Source of the DNA: a virus
Direction: 5' to 3' (one strand)
Length of the DNA: 64,000 nt
Virus record (IMG/VR): IMGVR_UViG_3300044811_000031
Location: 23,792 to 87,791 of that record
Below are positions 31,100-37,544 of this stretch, piece by piece. The stretch's first letter is position 1. Every line of letters starts with the position of its first letter. The position numbers were made by a program, and so were the translations under genes. The notes beneath the pieces are model-generated. The model was not told where the DNA came from. It worked only from the letters and a program-made list of their open reading frames with translations, and did not search any database.

Positions 31100-31485
31100 A
31101 GCGGGTCCAGCCCTTCGTGCTCACGGATCAGGTTGGCGAGGGTGACCATGTCGTCGGCCCACCGCTTGCTGCTGTGGACCTCGATGCCGAGCCCCCGCAG
31201 GTACTCGCGGGCGGCGGACTCACGCCTGTCCCAGGCGAGCTGCTCGGGGGTGCGGATACGCGCCGGGCTGCCGATGCCCTTGCCCGGCGGGTAGACGGTC
31301 TTGGTCCCCATGTGGAAGCGGTCGTCCCGGATGTACCCGCCGTCTATCGGCTTGACGGTCAGCCATACCCGGCCGACCGAGACGACCTCGACCGGGGTCT
31401 CCCGGGTGCCACGGTTCAGCGTTTCGGTGATCATCAGTTCGTCGCCGACGGCCAGCGGACCCAGCTCCGGGCGCTTGTGGTTCAT
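31096..31485 (-). CDS. Hypothetical protein with small barrel-like N-terminus
   Basis: 129 residues from ATG 31485. The start LAVGDELMITETLNRGTRETPVEVVSVGRVWLTVKP resembles an SH3/KOW-type barrel; the second half is helical with many charged residues. It belongs to the same coupled cluster. A nucleic-acid-binding role is possible but unproven. Confidence 0.6.
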   Translation of the reverse strand: MNHKRPELGPLAVGDELMITETLNRGTRETPVEVVSVGRVWLTVKPIDGGYIRDDRFHMGTKTVYPPGKGIGSPARIRTPEQLAWDRRESAAREYLRGLGIEVHSSKRWADDMVTLANLIREHEGLDPL

Positions 31486-31637
31486 CGCCACAGCGAGTCC
31501 CCCTCCTCGTCCACGGCCTCGCCGTCGATGCCCTGGCCGACGATCGTCCACTTCTCGGGGAGGTCGTCGTACGCCTGGATGATCGCGGCCTTGGGGTCGT
31601 CGGACTCGATCTCGATGAAGATCTGTACGTGTGCCAT
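31482..31637 (-). CDS. 51-residue acidic protein
   Basis: MAHVQIFIEIESDDPKAAII then an acidic tail ending EEGDSLWR. GAGGAGAGCAG precedes the ATG, and the stop overlaps the next start (ATGA). One alpha/beta unit; heads the four-gene coupled set. No family recognised. Confidence 0.6.
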   Translation of the reverse strand: MAHVQIFIEIESDDPKAAIIQAYDDLPEKWTIVGQGIDGEAVDEEGDSLWR

Positions 31638-31639
31638 CT

Positions 31640-31717
31640 GCTCTCCTCTCCACTGTGCTGGGTGAACCGTACCCCGGGGCTGACTGGGTCAACCCCGGGG
31701 CAGGCTACACGGGTTGG
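31640..31717 (-). promoter_or_regulatory. Possible leftward promoter/terminator region upstream of 31637
   Basis: On the - strand, CCCCGGGG occurs twice, flanking TTGACCCAGTCAG; TTGACC is followed 15 bp later by TACGGT. The same spacing of TTGACC and TACG.T occurs before the major capsid gene. It may combine terminator and promoter. Low certainty. Confidence 0.35.
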
Positions 31718-32437
31718 TCAGCGGTAGCCCTTCGCGGTCGTCCGGAAGGTCGATTTGGTGCCGGTCTTCCACCAGCGGCCCTGACTGAGCGGCGTGGCGC
31801 AGAACTCCACGACGTGGAGCACCCCGGCCATCTCGTTGACGTAGTCCCGCCACTCCTCGTAGGACATGTCCTCCGGACCCTTGAAGTACAGCGTGTCGTC
31901 GCCGTCGGCCAGGTAGCCGGTGTCCCGGTCGATGATGACGTTGAGCGCCCAGTCGGCCAGGTGCGGGGGGACCTCCTTGAGCTGCTCCCGGCGGCGGCCG
32001 GACTTCCAGCCGGTCCAGCCGTTGGCCAGCTTGTCGTCCATCCACGCCATCAGGTCGAGCACCTGGCTGGTGGCCATGCGGAACGACCCGGCGACTTGGT
32101 GGGGGGTGCTGTTCCAGAACGTGGTGAAGTGCACTCCCGCGTCCGGCAGCCGCTTGGCCTGCATCGTGTTCTGTCCACCGGCGTTGGTCCAGACGTCGCC
32201 CATGCGGGAGCGGTGCAGCCACCCGGCCAGCCGCTCGAAGTCGGCCTGCTCCAGCAGGGTCGAGTCCGAGTGGGAGCTGTGCATCGGGTAGAGCGCGAGC
32301 ACGGTGGTGTCGTCCAGGGGGCGCCAGTAGCGCGGTCCCATCTGGAAGCTCGATGACTTGTTCTGCTCGCCCTTGCCCGCTACCTGGTACAGCGCGGCTT
32401 CGTACGCCTGCTGCTCTTCCCTCGTGCGCCTAGGCAT
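31718..32437 (-). CDS. Conserved hypothetical protein (239 aa)
   Basis: Mixed alpha/beta, tryptophan-rich (RYWRPLDDTTVLALYPMHSSHS; DWALNVIIDRDTGYLADGDDTLYFKG). Begins with a basic helix (PRRTREEQQAYEAALYQ). Its start overlaps the stop of the zinc-finger gene upstream by 8 bases. Function unknown. Confidence 0.65.
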   Translation of the reverse strand: MPRRTREEQQAYEAALYQVAGKGEQNKSSSFQMGPRYWRPLDDTTVLALYPMHSSHSDSTLLEQADFERLAGWLHRSRMGDVWTNAGGQNTMQAKRLPDAGVHFTTFWNSTPHQVAGSFRMATSQVLDLMAWMDDKLANGWTGWKSGRRREQLKEVPPHLADWALNVIIDRDTGYLADGDDTLYFKGPEDMSYEEWRDYVNEMAGVLHVVEFCATPLSQGRWWKTGTKSTFRTTAKGYR

Positions 32438-32675
32438 TGTGTGTTCCTCCTCGTCCCTGCCAGCGGAGGCCGTGGCGCCTCAACCGGGTGATCTTGTTCT
32501 TGCTCTCGTGGTCCATCAGCTTGGCGGTGGTGGAGACGATCTCCCGGTAGCCGCAGGCCAAGCAGACCAGCGCCGGGTGCTTGCCCCGGCTGCGGTCCAG
32601 CTCGAACACCTTCTGCTCCTCCGCCGCGTCGACCAGGCGGCGGAGGAGGTCGGAGCGGAAGCGGATCTTGCTCAT
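32430..32675 (-). CDS. C2H2-like zinc-finger protein
   Basis: 81 residues from ATG 32675 (TGATG). VCLACGYREIVSTTAKLMDHESKNKITRLRRH offers Cys-x2-Cys and two histidines, followed by a basic C-terminus. Probable small nucleic-acid-binding protein. Confidence 0.65.
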   Translation of the reverse strand: MSKIRFRSDLLRRLVDAAEEQKVFELDRSRGKHPALVCLACGYREIVSTTAKLMDHESKNKITRLRRHGLRWQGRGGTHNA

Positions 32676-33214
32676 CAGTCGGTGCACTGCGGGGTGTTGT
32701 GCACCCGGCCGACGTAGCCGCACGGGCACGGCTTCAGATAGGTGGCGTCGGCCGCCTTGGCCGCCCTGGCGGCGGCGGCCAGCTCCCGTCCGCAGGAGCA
32801 GAGGTGGCCCGTCCCCTTCCACCGGGGGCAGCCCTGGCAGCCGGGGAGCCCGGAGGCGCGGGCTGCCCTGACGGCTTCCTCCACGATGCCCTCCAGGTTG
32901 CGGAGGGTGTAGTCGGTGCCGCCCTCGACCCCACCACCGCGCCGGGCCTCCGCCACGACGCTGTACAGCTGGTCGGTCAGGTCGTCGCCGAGCTTGACCT
33001 CGTCCTCGGCCAGCAGCTCGTCCAGCGTGACGGAGTCGTCCTTCCGGCCGTCAGTCCACCCCTTCTGGTAACCGATAATCGACGCCTGGCCAAGGAAGCC
33101 TGCGAGGGTCCGCTTCGCGTCCTCTCGCTGCCGGGGCGGTACGTTCACCAGGAGGACCGCGTACGCCTCCTGATAGACGTCGTTGAGCGTCCTCTCGGGC
33201 TTGCTCTGTGACAT
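32675..33214 (-). CDS. Hypothetical protein with C-terminal zinc clusters
   Basis: 179 residues from ATG 33214. Helical N-terminal 130 residues (NDVYQEAYAVLLVNVPPRQREDAKRTLAGFLG), then Cys-rich ends (CQGCPRWKGTGHLCSCG; CPCGYVGRVHNTPQC) that could hold one or two zinc ions. Coupled to the zinc-finger gene downstream. Not recognised. Confidence 0.65.
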   Translation of the reverse strand: MSQSKPERTLNDVYQEAYAVLLVNVPPRQREDAKRTLAGFLGQASIIGYQKGWTDGRKDDSVTLDELLAEDEVKLGDDLTDQLYSVVAEARRGGGVEGGTDYTLRNLEGIVEEAVRAARASGLPGCQGCPRWKGTGHLCSCGRELAAAARAAKAADATYLKPCPCGYVGRVHNTPQCTD

Positions 33215-33235
33215 CGTGCTCTCCTCTCGTTTGAG

Positions 33236-33305
33236 TGTCCTCAACAGGATTCGAACCTGTGGACTCCGGCACTAGCAACCGGCGCGCAACCGATGCGCTG
33301 AGGAC
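33236..33305 (-). tRNA. Atypical tRNA-like gene (anticodon uncertain)
   Basis: Acceptor GTCCTCA/TGAGGAC with discriminator A, and a canonical T-arm ACAGG-TTCGAAT-CCTGT. The rest is odd: only 70 nt, no U8, and an anticodon arm CCGG-TTGCTAGTG-CCGG. With U33 the anticodon would be GCT (Ser), but there is no long variable arm. A five-pair stem would give CTA (amber) without U33. Could be degenerate or specialised. Confidence 0.6.
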
Positions 33306-33345
33306 GTGCACGGGATTACGGCTCCCGGCGGCCGGTCGGGCGTCC

Positions 33346-33432
33346 TCAGCGAGGAACGCGGGGGAGAGACGGGGAGTGGATCTCCCGGGGGTCCTTGGGT
33401 GTCGGCTTGGGACCGGGCTGGCTGACTGCCAT
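33346..33432 (-). CDS. 28-residue proline-rich microprotein
   Basis: MAVSQPGPKPTPKDPREIHS followed by PSLPRVPR. GAGGAGTG, formed by the end of the upstream gene, is a good ribosome site 4 bases from the ATG. Pro/Lys/Arg-rich and probably disordered. Real translation is plausible but unproven. Confidence 0.45.
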   Translation of the reverse strand: MAVSQPGPKPTPKDPREIHSPSLPRVPR

Positions 33433-33435
33433 TCT

Positions 33436-33705
33436 TCACTCCTCGTTCAGGAACGCTATAGCGATCCGTGCGGCACCCGCGTGGGTGACCGGGTGGCTGG
33501 CCGGGGTGACCAGATCGTCGGCCTCCAGCAGGTACTGCGGTCCACGGGCGCGGGTCACCTTGTCCGCCCGCAGGCGGACGATCCACTTGCCGTGGTAGCG
33601 GGGGCCGACGCGCCCGCCGCCCGCCTTGGCGACCTGCGCCCGGATGGTCGTGCCGGGCATCACCTTGTCGAACTCGAAGTCCTCGTCCGTGTACGGATCA
33701 CTCAT
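33436..33705 (-). CDS. Small beta-rich hypothetical protein
   Basis: 89 residues; acidic start (SDPYTDEDFEFDKVMPGTTIRAQV) then KWIVRLRADKVTRARGPQYLLEADDLV. Overlaps the upstream gene by 8 bases. No motif recognised. Confidence 0.6.
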   Translation of the reverse strand: MSDPYTDEDFEFDKVMPGTTIRAQVAKAGGGRVGPRYHGKWIVRLRADKVTRARGPQYLLEADDLVTPASHPVTHAGAARIAIAFLNEE

Positions 33706-34171
33706 CGTCTTCCTCCGGGAACATCAGGTCGAAGCAGGGACCGCAGGTGCCGGTCTTGACCAGCTCGCGCTCGTCGGCGTTCAGGTACGGCAGCGCGTTC
33801 TGGATGAACATGCCGCCACGCCAGTCGGCGAGGTCGGACTCGCTGACCTCCAGCGTGGTGGCCGTGCCGCACACCCGGCAGGTGTAGTCGCGGGGCAGCC
33901 GGGCCGACGACAGGAAGATCGTCTGCGTCTCGCAGACGCGGGTGTCGGGGCTGCCTCCGGGGGCCTCGCTCAGCCAGCCGGAGATGCCGCCGGAGCTGAC
34001 CGCACCGCTCACGCCGTACTCGGTCTTCATGACCTGCGCGGCCTCGCGCACCAGCTTGGTGTGCTCGGCCGCCGGGCCGTAGCTGTAGATCGCCACGATG
34101 CCGTGGCCCCGGTCCTCCGCCTCGTGACGGTAGACGTACCGGGGGTTCTCCAGGGGCTTCCTGTCAGTCAT
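33698..34171 (-). CDS. Zinc-ribbon protein of unknown function
   Basis: 157 residues. The N-terminal half includes HGIVAIYSYGPAAEHTKLV, loosely like the YVVYSY domain of two neighbours. The C-terminal half has CRVCG and CGPCF about 45 residues apart, a probable zinc site. Acidic end (FPEEDDE). Confidence 0.6.
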   Translation of the reverse strand: MTDRKPLENPRYVYRHEAEDRGHGIVAIYSYGPAAEHTKLVREAAQVMKTEYGVSGAVSSGGISGWLSEAPGGSPDTRVCETQTIFLSSARLPRDYTCRVCGTATTLEVSESDLADWRGGMFIQNALPYLNADERELVKTGTCGPCFDLMFPEEDDE

Positions 34172-34181
34172 GCTGTCCCTC

Positions 34182-34412
34182 CTAGTTGAACTGGGATATG
34201 GCGTGCTGCTGGTCGATGTCCCAGTGGGACGCCGAAGCGGCGATCTCGCCCTCGGGGCAGAGATCCTGGATCAGGCCGGAGCCGAGAGCCATCACGTGGG
34301 AGCAGTGCTGGCAGTCGGACATGTGCTCGATCCACATGGTGTAGCTCGACCAGTACGGGAGCGACGCCAGCCGGTGTACGGCTGGCGCCACGAACTCGTT
34401 GGGGAGGTCCAT
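34182..34412 (-). CDS. Small Cys/His protein
   Basis: 76 residues from ATG 34412, overlapping the WYL-domain gene stop (TGATG). WIEHMSDCQHCSHVMALGSG supplies H..C..CxxH, reminiscent of the zinc motif in anti-sigma factors. Coupling to a WYL regulator suggests a regulatory pair. Inference. Confidence 0.6.
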   Translation of the reverse strand: MDLPNEFVAPAVHRLASLPYWSSYTMWIEHMSDCQHCSHVMALGSGLIQDLCPEGEIAASASHWDIDQQHAISQFN

Positions 34413-34810
34413 CACGCCACGGCCAGTACGGCGGCGGCGTGCATGCGGCGCTGGATGTCGGCCCACTCGTTCTGGGCGGCGGTGTCGGCCTCCGCCATGC
34501 GGGCGGCGGCGGCGCGGCTGGCGTCGCTGCGGGGCTCCGGAACGGTGAGCCGGAAGGCGTCGCCCAGGCCGTACGCGGTGACGCGGTCGAGCCGGAAGGT
34601 CCGGGTCTCCCCGGACTGCCGGTCCATCGCCCGGACGTAGCGGTCGCCCTCTGCGTTGCGGGTGATGGCGTACGGCTCGATGGTGCGGACGGTGCCGGAG
34701 CTGTTGGCCCGGGTGTAGACGATGGCCAGCGAGCGGTGCTCGCGCATCGCTCGGGTGACCGTCCGGTACAGGCTGTGCAGACGGACGTTGGTGCAGAGCT
34801 GAACTCGCAT
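34412..34810 (-). CDS. WYL-domain-like protein
   Basis: 132 residues. AIVYTRANSSGTVRTIEPYAITRN ... RYVRAMDRQSGETRTFRLDRVTAYG follows the Sm-like WYL pattern of ligand- or nucleic-acid-sensing regulators; the C-terminal 55 residues are an Ala-rich helix. It lacks the usual N-terminal HTH, so it may bind nucleic acid or modulate another regulator. Confidence 0.7.
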   Translation of the reverse strand: MRVQLCTNVRLHSLYRTVTRAMREHRSLAIVYTRANSSGTVRTIEPYAITRNAEGDRYVRAMDRQSGETRTFRLDRVTAYGLGDAFRLTVPEPRSDASRAAAARMAEADTAAQNEWADIQRRMHAAAVLAVA

Positions 34811-34849
34811 GATCTTTCTCCTGCTCTCCTGGTCCTGCTGGGGTGGTGC

Positions 34850-34864
34850 GATTTAAGTAAACCA
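34850..34864 (-). promoter_or_regulatory. AT-rich 15-bp motif, copy 2 of 4
   Basis: GATTTAAGTAAACCA, 40 bp upstream of the WYL gene start and directly after a 12-bp hairpin on the leftward transcript, the same arrangement as at 29058. Confidence 0.6.
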
Positions 34865-34869
34865 TCAAG

Positions 34870-34913
34870 GGTCCGGCCGGGGACCAACCACGACGAAAAT
34901 ACCCGGCCGGACC
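34870..34913 (-). terminator. Hairpin between tRNA-like gene and WYL gene
   Basis: GGTCCGGCCGGG / CCCGGCCGGACC, a 12-bp perfect stem with a 20-nt AT-containing loop, followed leftwards by the GGTTTACTTAAATC motif. Likely terminator of the tRNA transcript. Confidence 0.65.
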
Positions 34914-34916
34914 TTG

Positions 34917-34997
34917 CTCACGGAGTGGGGCCCGAACCCACGTCTGCCCCCCGGGGTGCGGCCCCGGCGGCGCTCTGCCATGTTGAGCTATCCGTGA
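34917..34997 (-). tRNA. tRNA-like gene with extended anticodon arm
   Basis: Canonical acceptor TCACGGA/TCCGTGA, TA at 8-9, D-arm GCTC-AACATGGCA-GAGC, T-stem GTGGG/CCCAC (loop TTCGGGC, with G58 instead of A58). Between D- and T-arms the sequence folds as one 8-10 bp arm (CC, G.G mismatch, CCGGGG / CCCCGG, GG) with loop CCGCA instead of a 5-bp stem and 7-nt loop. The loop has no U33; if read as GCCGCAC it would present CGC (Ala). Total 81 nt. Confidence 0.55.
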
Positions 34998-35122
34998 TCG
35001 GCTCCCCGGTACCCCGGGGAGCCTTCGAGGCTTTCTTTGGGTTGCCCCTCAGACGGACCACCGGCCACGACACTCCGGGTGTCCCCGGCGCGACCGTCCT
35101 GGTACCTCTCCGTCCCTCATGT
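34998..35122. other. Structured non-coding spacer between two tRNA genes
   Basis: With the tRNAs this is part of a 412-nt gene-free stretch. It contains a perfect 10-bp hairpin GGCTCCCCGG/CCGGGGAGCC directly 5' of the tRNA-like gene and, overlapping it on the + strand, AGCC-TTCG-AGGCT followed by TTCTTT, a classic tetraloop terminator facing right. No open frame worth calling. Confidence 0.6.
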
Positions 35123-35192
35123 ACTCCCACCCGGTCATGATCCGGGACCTGCACCTTGAGAGGGTGCCGGGCATCCATTGCCACCATGGGAG
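35123..35192 (-). tRNA. tRNA-Glu (anticodon CTC), T-loop degenerate
   Basis: Acceptor CTCCCAT/GTGGGAG, anticodon stem GCACC/GGTGC with loop CTCTCAA (CTC, as in normal tRNA-Glu), T-stem CCCGG/CCGGG with the unusual loop ATCATGA. D-arm short; 70 nt in all. The GGCCCGGC-CGGA-GCCGGG hairpin lies just 5'. Confidence 0.75.
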
Positions 35193-35222
35193 CTGGCCCG
35201 GCCGGAGCCGGGGTTGTACGTG

Positions 35223-35717
35223 TCAGTGCCCGCACAGGGAGCGGTGCCCCTCGTCCATGCCGCAGTGATCACCATTCGAATCGTAGCCCGAGCACTGCCG
35301 GTGCGGATGGGCCAGCTGGCAGTCAGGCCCGAACTGGCAGGTGGTGTCGACCGAGGCTCGGGGGGTCATCGTCTGGGTACGCCGCAGCCAGTCGTGGGGG
35401 TCGACCAGCGTGCCCTCGACTTTCCGGGGGAGCGCGGCACCGAACCCGGCGCGCCGTCCCTCCTCCTCGGTCAGCCCATAGTCCGCACCCCGGTTGACGC
35501 TCTGGACCTGCTCCAGGGTCGCGGGCGGGGACACCGTGTGCCTGGCCAGGATGTCCCCGGCCGAGTACGTCTCGGCCTGCTCGTCCAGTGCGGCGAAGAC
35601 GCCCGCGTTGTCGAGCGTGTTGATCAGCCAGGCGACCTTCCCGCTCATGCCCACCTGCCCCAGAGCCATGCCCCGGAGTTCGGCCAGGGCCTGGATCGTC
35701 TCGTCGCTGTAGTTCAT
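35223..35717 (-). CDS. Hypothetical protein with C-terminal Cys/His cluster
   Basis: 164 residues. N-terminal helices (ETIQALAELRGMALGQVGMSGKVAWL), then a C-terminal CQFGPDCQLAHPHRQC, with CGMDEGHRSLCGH at the very end, likely binding zinc. Typical of host-takeover proteins but not recognised. Confidence 0.65.
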   Translation of the reverse strand: MNYSDETIQALAELRGMALGQVGMSGKVAWLINTLDNAGVFAALDEQAETYSAGDILARHTVSPPATLEQVQSVNRGADYGLTEEEGRRAGFGAALPRKVEGTLVDPHDWLRRTQTMTPRASVDTTCQFGPDCQLAHPHRQCSGYDSNGDHCGMDEGHRSLCGH

Positions 35718-35739
35718 GATCTCTCCTCGATCGCTGGGA

Positions 35740-35937
35740 CTAGCTGACCTCTACGGTGTCCAGGGCGAGGCTGAGCACCTCGTCGTACGACGTTGCGTTG
35801 TGCGCGGCCGTGGTGAAATCCTCGGCAGCCTCGCGGTGACCGGCGCGCCGGAGGGCCTGGGCGACCTTGGCGATGATGCCGAAGACGTTGCCGTCCTGGC
35901 CGGTGAGCTGGACCTCGACGTCGGGGTAGTTGGGCAT
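35740..35937 (-). CDS. 65-residue hypothetical protein
   Basis: Starts MPNYPDVEVQLTGQDGNVFG and continues as a helix (IIAKVAQALRRAGHREAAED). The alpha/beta pattern and start site (GGAGAGATC) resemble the many small early genes here. The opening also occurs in small phage proteins from other actinophages; function unknown. Confidence 0.65.
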   Translation of the reverse strand: MPNYPDVEVQLTGQDGNVFGIIAKVAQALRRAGHREAAEDFTTAAHNATSYDEVLSLALDTVEVS

Positions 35938-35969
35938 GATCTCTCCTCGCTCGATCTTGTGGTGCTGAG

Positions 35970-36042
35970 TGGACCCGACAGGACTTGAACCTGCCACCCC
36001 CTGTGTGCGAAACAGGTGCTCTACCAGATGAGCTACGGGCCC
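35970..36042 (-). tRNA. tRNA-Ala (anticodon CGC)
   Basis: Acceptor GGGCCCG/CGGGTCC (one G.U), D-arm GCTC..GAGC, anticodon stem CCTGT/ACAGG with loop TTCGCAC (CGC), T-arm GCAGG-TTCAAGT-CCTGT, discriminator A. A CCCCCG-CAGA-CGGGGG hairpin abuts the 5' end. Confidence 0.93.
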
Positions 36043-36077
36043 GTGACGACCCCCGCAGACGGGGGCCGGTAGAAGGA

Positions 36078-36176
36078 TCAGCAGGGAGAGCCGCACTTGG
36101 TGCAGCGCCCCGCCCATTCGCCCGAGCTGCCCCGGGTGTGCTCGCCGCCCGCCGGGCAGCTACCGTAAACGATCAT
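36078..36176 (-). CDS. 32-residue zinc-ribbon microprotein
   Basis: MIVYGSCPAGGEHTRGSSGE then WAGRCTKCGSPC. Good start site (GAGGAGAGCATAG). One Cys, one His, then CTKCGSPC offer a complete metal site in a tiny protein. One of several such microproteins in the early region. Confidence 0.55.
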   Translation of the reverse strand: MIVYGSCPAGGEHTRGSSGEWAGRCTKCGSPC

Positions 36177-36243
36177 CTATGCTCTCCTCTCCGTGGTGTC
36201 TGCACGTGCCCCCGGCCGGACGCCCTTTGGCAGCTCGGTCGGG

Positions 36244-36678
36244 TCAGTTGTCGGTCCCGTCGGACCCGGTCTTGCGGACCAGCTCCCAGCCGCGCTCGTA
36301 GGTGGCCTCTACGGACAGATCGACCTTGAGGACGTACCGCGTACCGGCCTGGCCGTGGAAGCCGCTCCTGATGCCGTCTCCGGCTTCCTCGGGGGTCTGG
36401 TACTGGGTGGGGTCGAAGCCCCGGGAGCCGTCGTCCGACACGACCCGGTCGTTCTCGGTCGAGACGATGTAGTGGGTGTCTGTGCGGTGGGAGCCGGTGC
36501 TCTGGCTACGGTCCAGGTCGCGGTCCAGGTCGCGCATGTCGCGGACTCCCATGTCGTACGCCCGGACCAGGTAGGCGTCCAGGGCGGCACGCTCGCTGCC
36601 GAAGCCACCGAAGCCACCGGCGTGAATCGCCCGGAGGGCCTCGTCCTGGAGCTGCTGGAGCGGAGTGCGGTCAGTCAT
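36244..36678 (-). CDS. Conserved hypothetical protein (144 aa)
   Basis: Helical acidic N-terminus (LQQLQDEALRAIHAGGFGG; YDMGVRDMRDLDRDLDRS) and a beta-rich C-terminus (THYIVSTENDRVVSDDGSRG; RYVLKVDLSVEATYERGWE). No recognised domain. Confidence 0.6.
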   Translation of the reverse strand: MTDRTPLQQLQDEALRAIHAGGFGGFGSERAALDAYLVRAYDMGVRDMRDLDRDLDRSQSTGSHRTDTHYIVSTENDRVVSDDGSRGFDPTQYQTPEEAGDGIRSGFHGQAGTRYVLKVDLSVEATYERGWELVRKTGSDGTDN

Positions 36679-36684
36679 GATCGG

Positions 36685-36888
36685 TTACCTCCCCGCCGCA
36701 TGGCGGATCATCGCAGCGGCACGGGCTTTGGGGTGCTCGCGATTCAGGGCTGACGCCTTGACCACGATCATCGTCTCGGAGTTGATGAACCGGACGTTGA
36801 TCATCCCGCCGTCCAGCACCTCATCGACCATGACCATCTCCGGTCCGTCGAAACGGTCCCACCAGACATACTCACCGTGTGCGAACAT
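36685..36888 (-). CDS. 67-residue beta-rich protein
   Basis: From ATG 36888. GEYVWWDRFDGPEMVMVDEVL, GGMINVRFINSETMIVVKAS form a small barrel-like pattern, then a basic helix (REHPKARAAAMIRHAAGR). It follows spacer-repeat copy 1. Function unknown. Confidence 0.6.
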   Translation of the reverse strand: MFAHGEYVWWDRFDGPEMVMVDEVLDGGMINVRFINSETMIVVKASALNREHPKARAAAMIRHAAGR

Positions 36889-36918
36889 CGTTTGCTCCTG
36901 CTCTGCTGTGAGGCTGAA

Positions 36919-36973
36919 TTGCCCCCGCCAACGGCCGGGCCCCGGGTAGGCGGACCGGCCGCTCGCAGCGAAC
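36919..36973 (-). repeat. Intergenic hairpin spacer, copy 1 of 3
   Basis: TTGCCCCCGCCAACGGCCGG ... GACCGGCCGCTCGCAGCGAAC fills the gap after the upstream gene. The same sequence with small changes recurs at 37488 and 38756, each between two leftward genes. Folds into a stem of about 9 bp (AGCGGCCGG/CCGGCCGTT). Probably a terminator, attenuator or mRNA-processing hairpin. Confidence 0.8.
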
Positions 36974-37459
36974 TCAGGCTTCATCGATCGCCTTCTTGAC
37001 GGCTTCCTTGAGGTCGAAGCGGTGGGCCGCCTCCCACGCGTGGAGCGCCCGCCGGGCTTCCTGCTCGGCCTTGGCCAGCTGGACGTACTCGACCCGCTCT
37101 TCCTGGGCCAGGGGAGCGACCCGCAGGAGGTGCTCGGTGAGCTGGGTGCGGCTGCCGTCGGACCAGGTGACCAGAATGTTGCCGTTGGCCGCGTGGAAGC
37201 CAGTGGCCGTACCCGAACGGGCGTAGGGCTTGGCCGGGTAGCCGTAGCCACCGCCGGACACACCCAGCTCGGTGAAGGCCACCGCTACCTTGACGACGGC
37301 CTGCTTGGTCGCGGTGGCGATCTTGTCGATCAGCTTGGCCTTGGTCTCAGCCGAGAGGACGTTGCTCGCGACCTTCGCGCCCCAGTTGCCGAACTCGGTG
37401 ACGTGGATGTCGACGGTCTGGCCGTTCTTCTCGACCTGCCCGGCCGGGTACTCGATCAT
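36974..37459 (-). CDS. Conserved hypothetical protein (161 aa)
   Basis: Beta-rich beginning (DIHVTEFGNWGAKVASNVLS), a helix (KLIDKIATATKQAVVKVAVAF), a glycine/tyrosine-rich turn region and SGTATGFHAANGNILVTWSDGSRTQLTEHLL, then a charged C-terminal helix. Lies in an operon of proteins separated by the repeated spacer hairpins. Not recognised. Confidence 0.65.
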   Translation of the reverse strand: MIEYPAGQVEKNGQTVDIHVTEFGNWGAKVASNVLSAETKAKLIDKIATATKQAVVKVAVAFTELGVSGGGYGYPAKPYARSGTATGFHAANGNILVTWSDGSRTQLTEHLLRVAPLAQEERVEYVQLAKAEQEARRALHAWEAAHRFDLKEAVKKAIDEA

Positions 37460-37487
37460 GATTTCTCCTGTCTGGCTGTGAGCCCTG

Positions 37488-37540
37488 TTGCCCGCAGAAC
37501 GGCCGGGCCCCCGTAGGGTACCGGCCGCTCGCCGTGCTAG
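37488..37540 (-). repeat. Intergenic hairpin spacer, copy 2 of 3
   Basis: TTGCCCGCAGAACGGCCGGG ... TACCGGCCGCTCGCCGTGC. Same layout as copies 1 and 3: immediately after one gene's stop and about 30 bp before the next start. Confidence 0.75.
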
Positions 37541-37544
37541 GGGA

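Noticed and set aside
35000-35122. Possible extra tRNA between the 34917 gene and tRNA-Glu (GGACGGA/TCCGTCT ends)
   Set aside because: Acceptor-like ends exist but no T- or D-arm forms.
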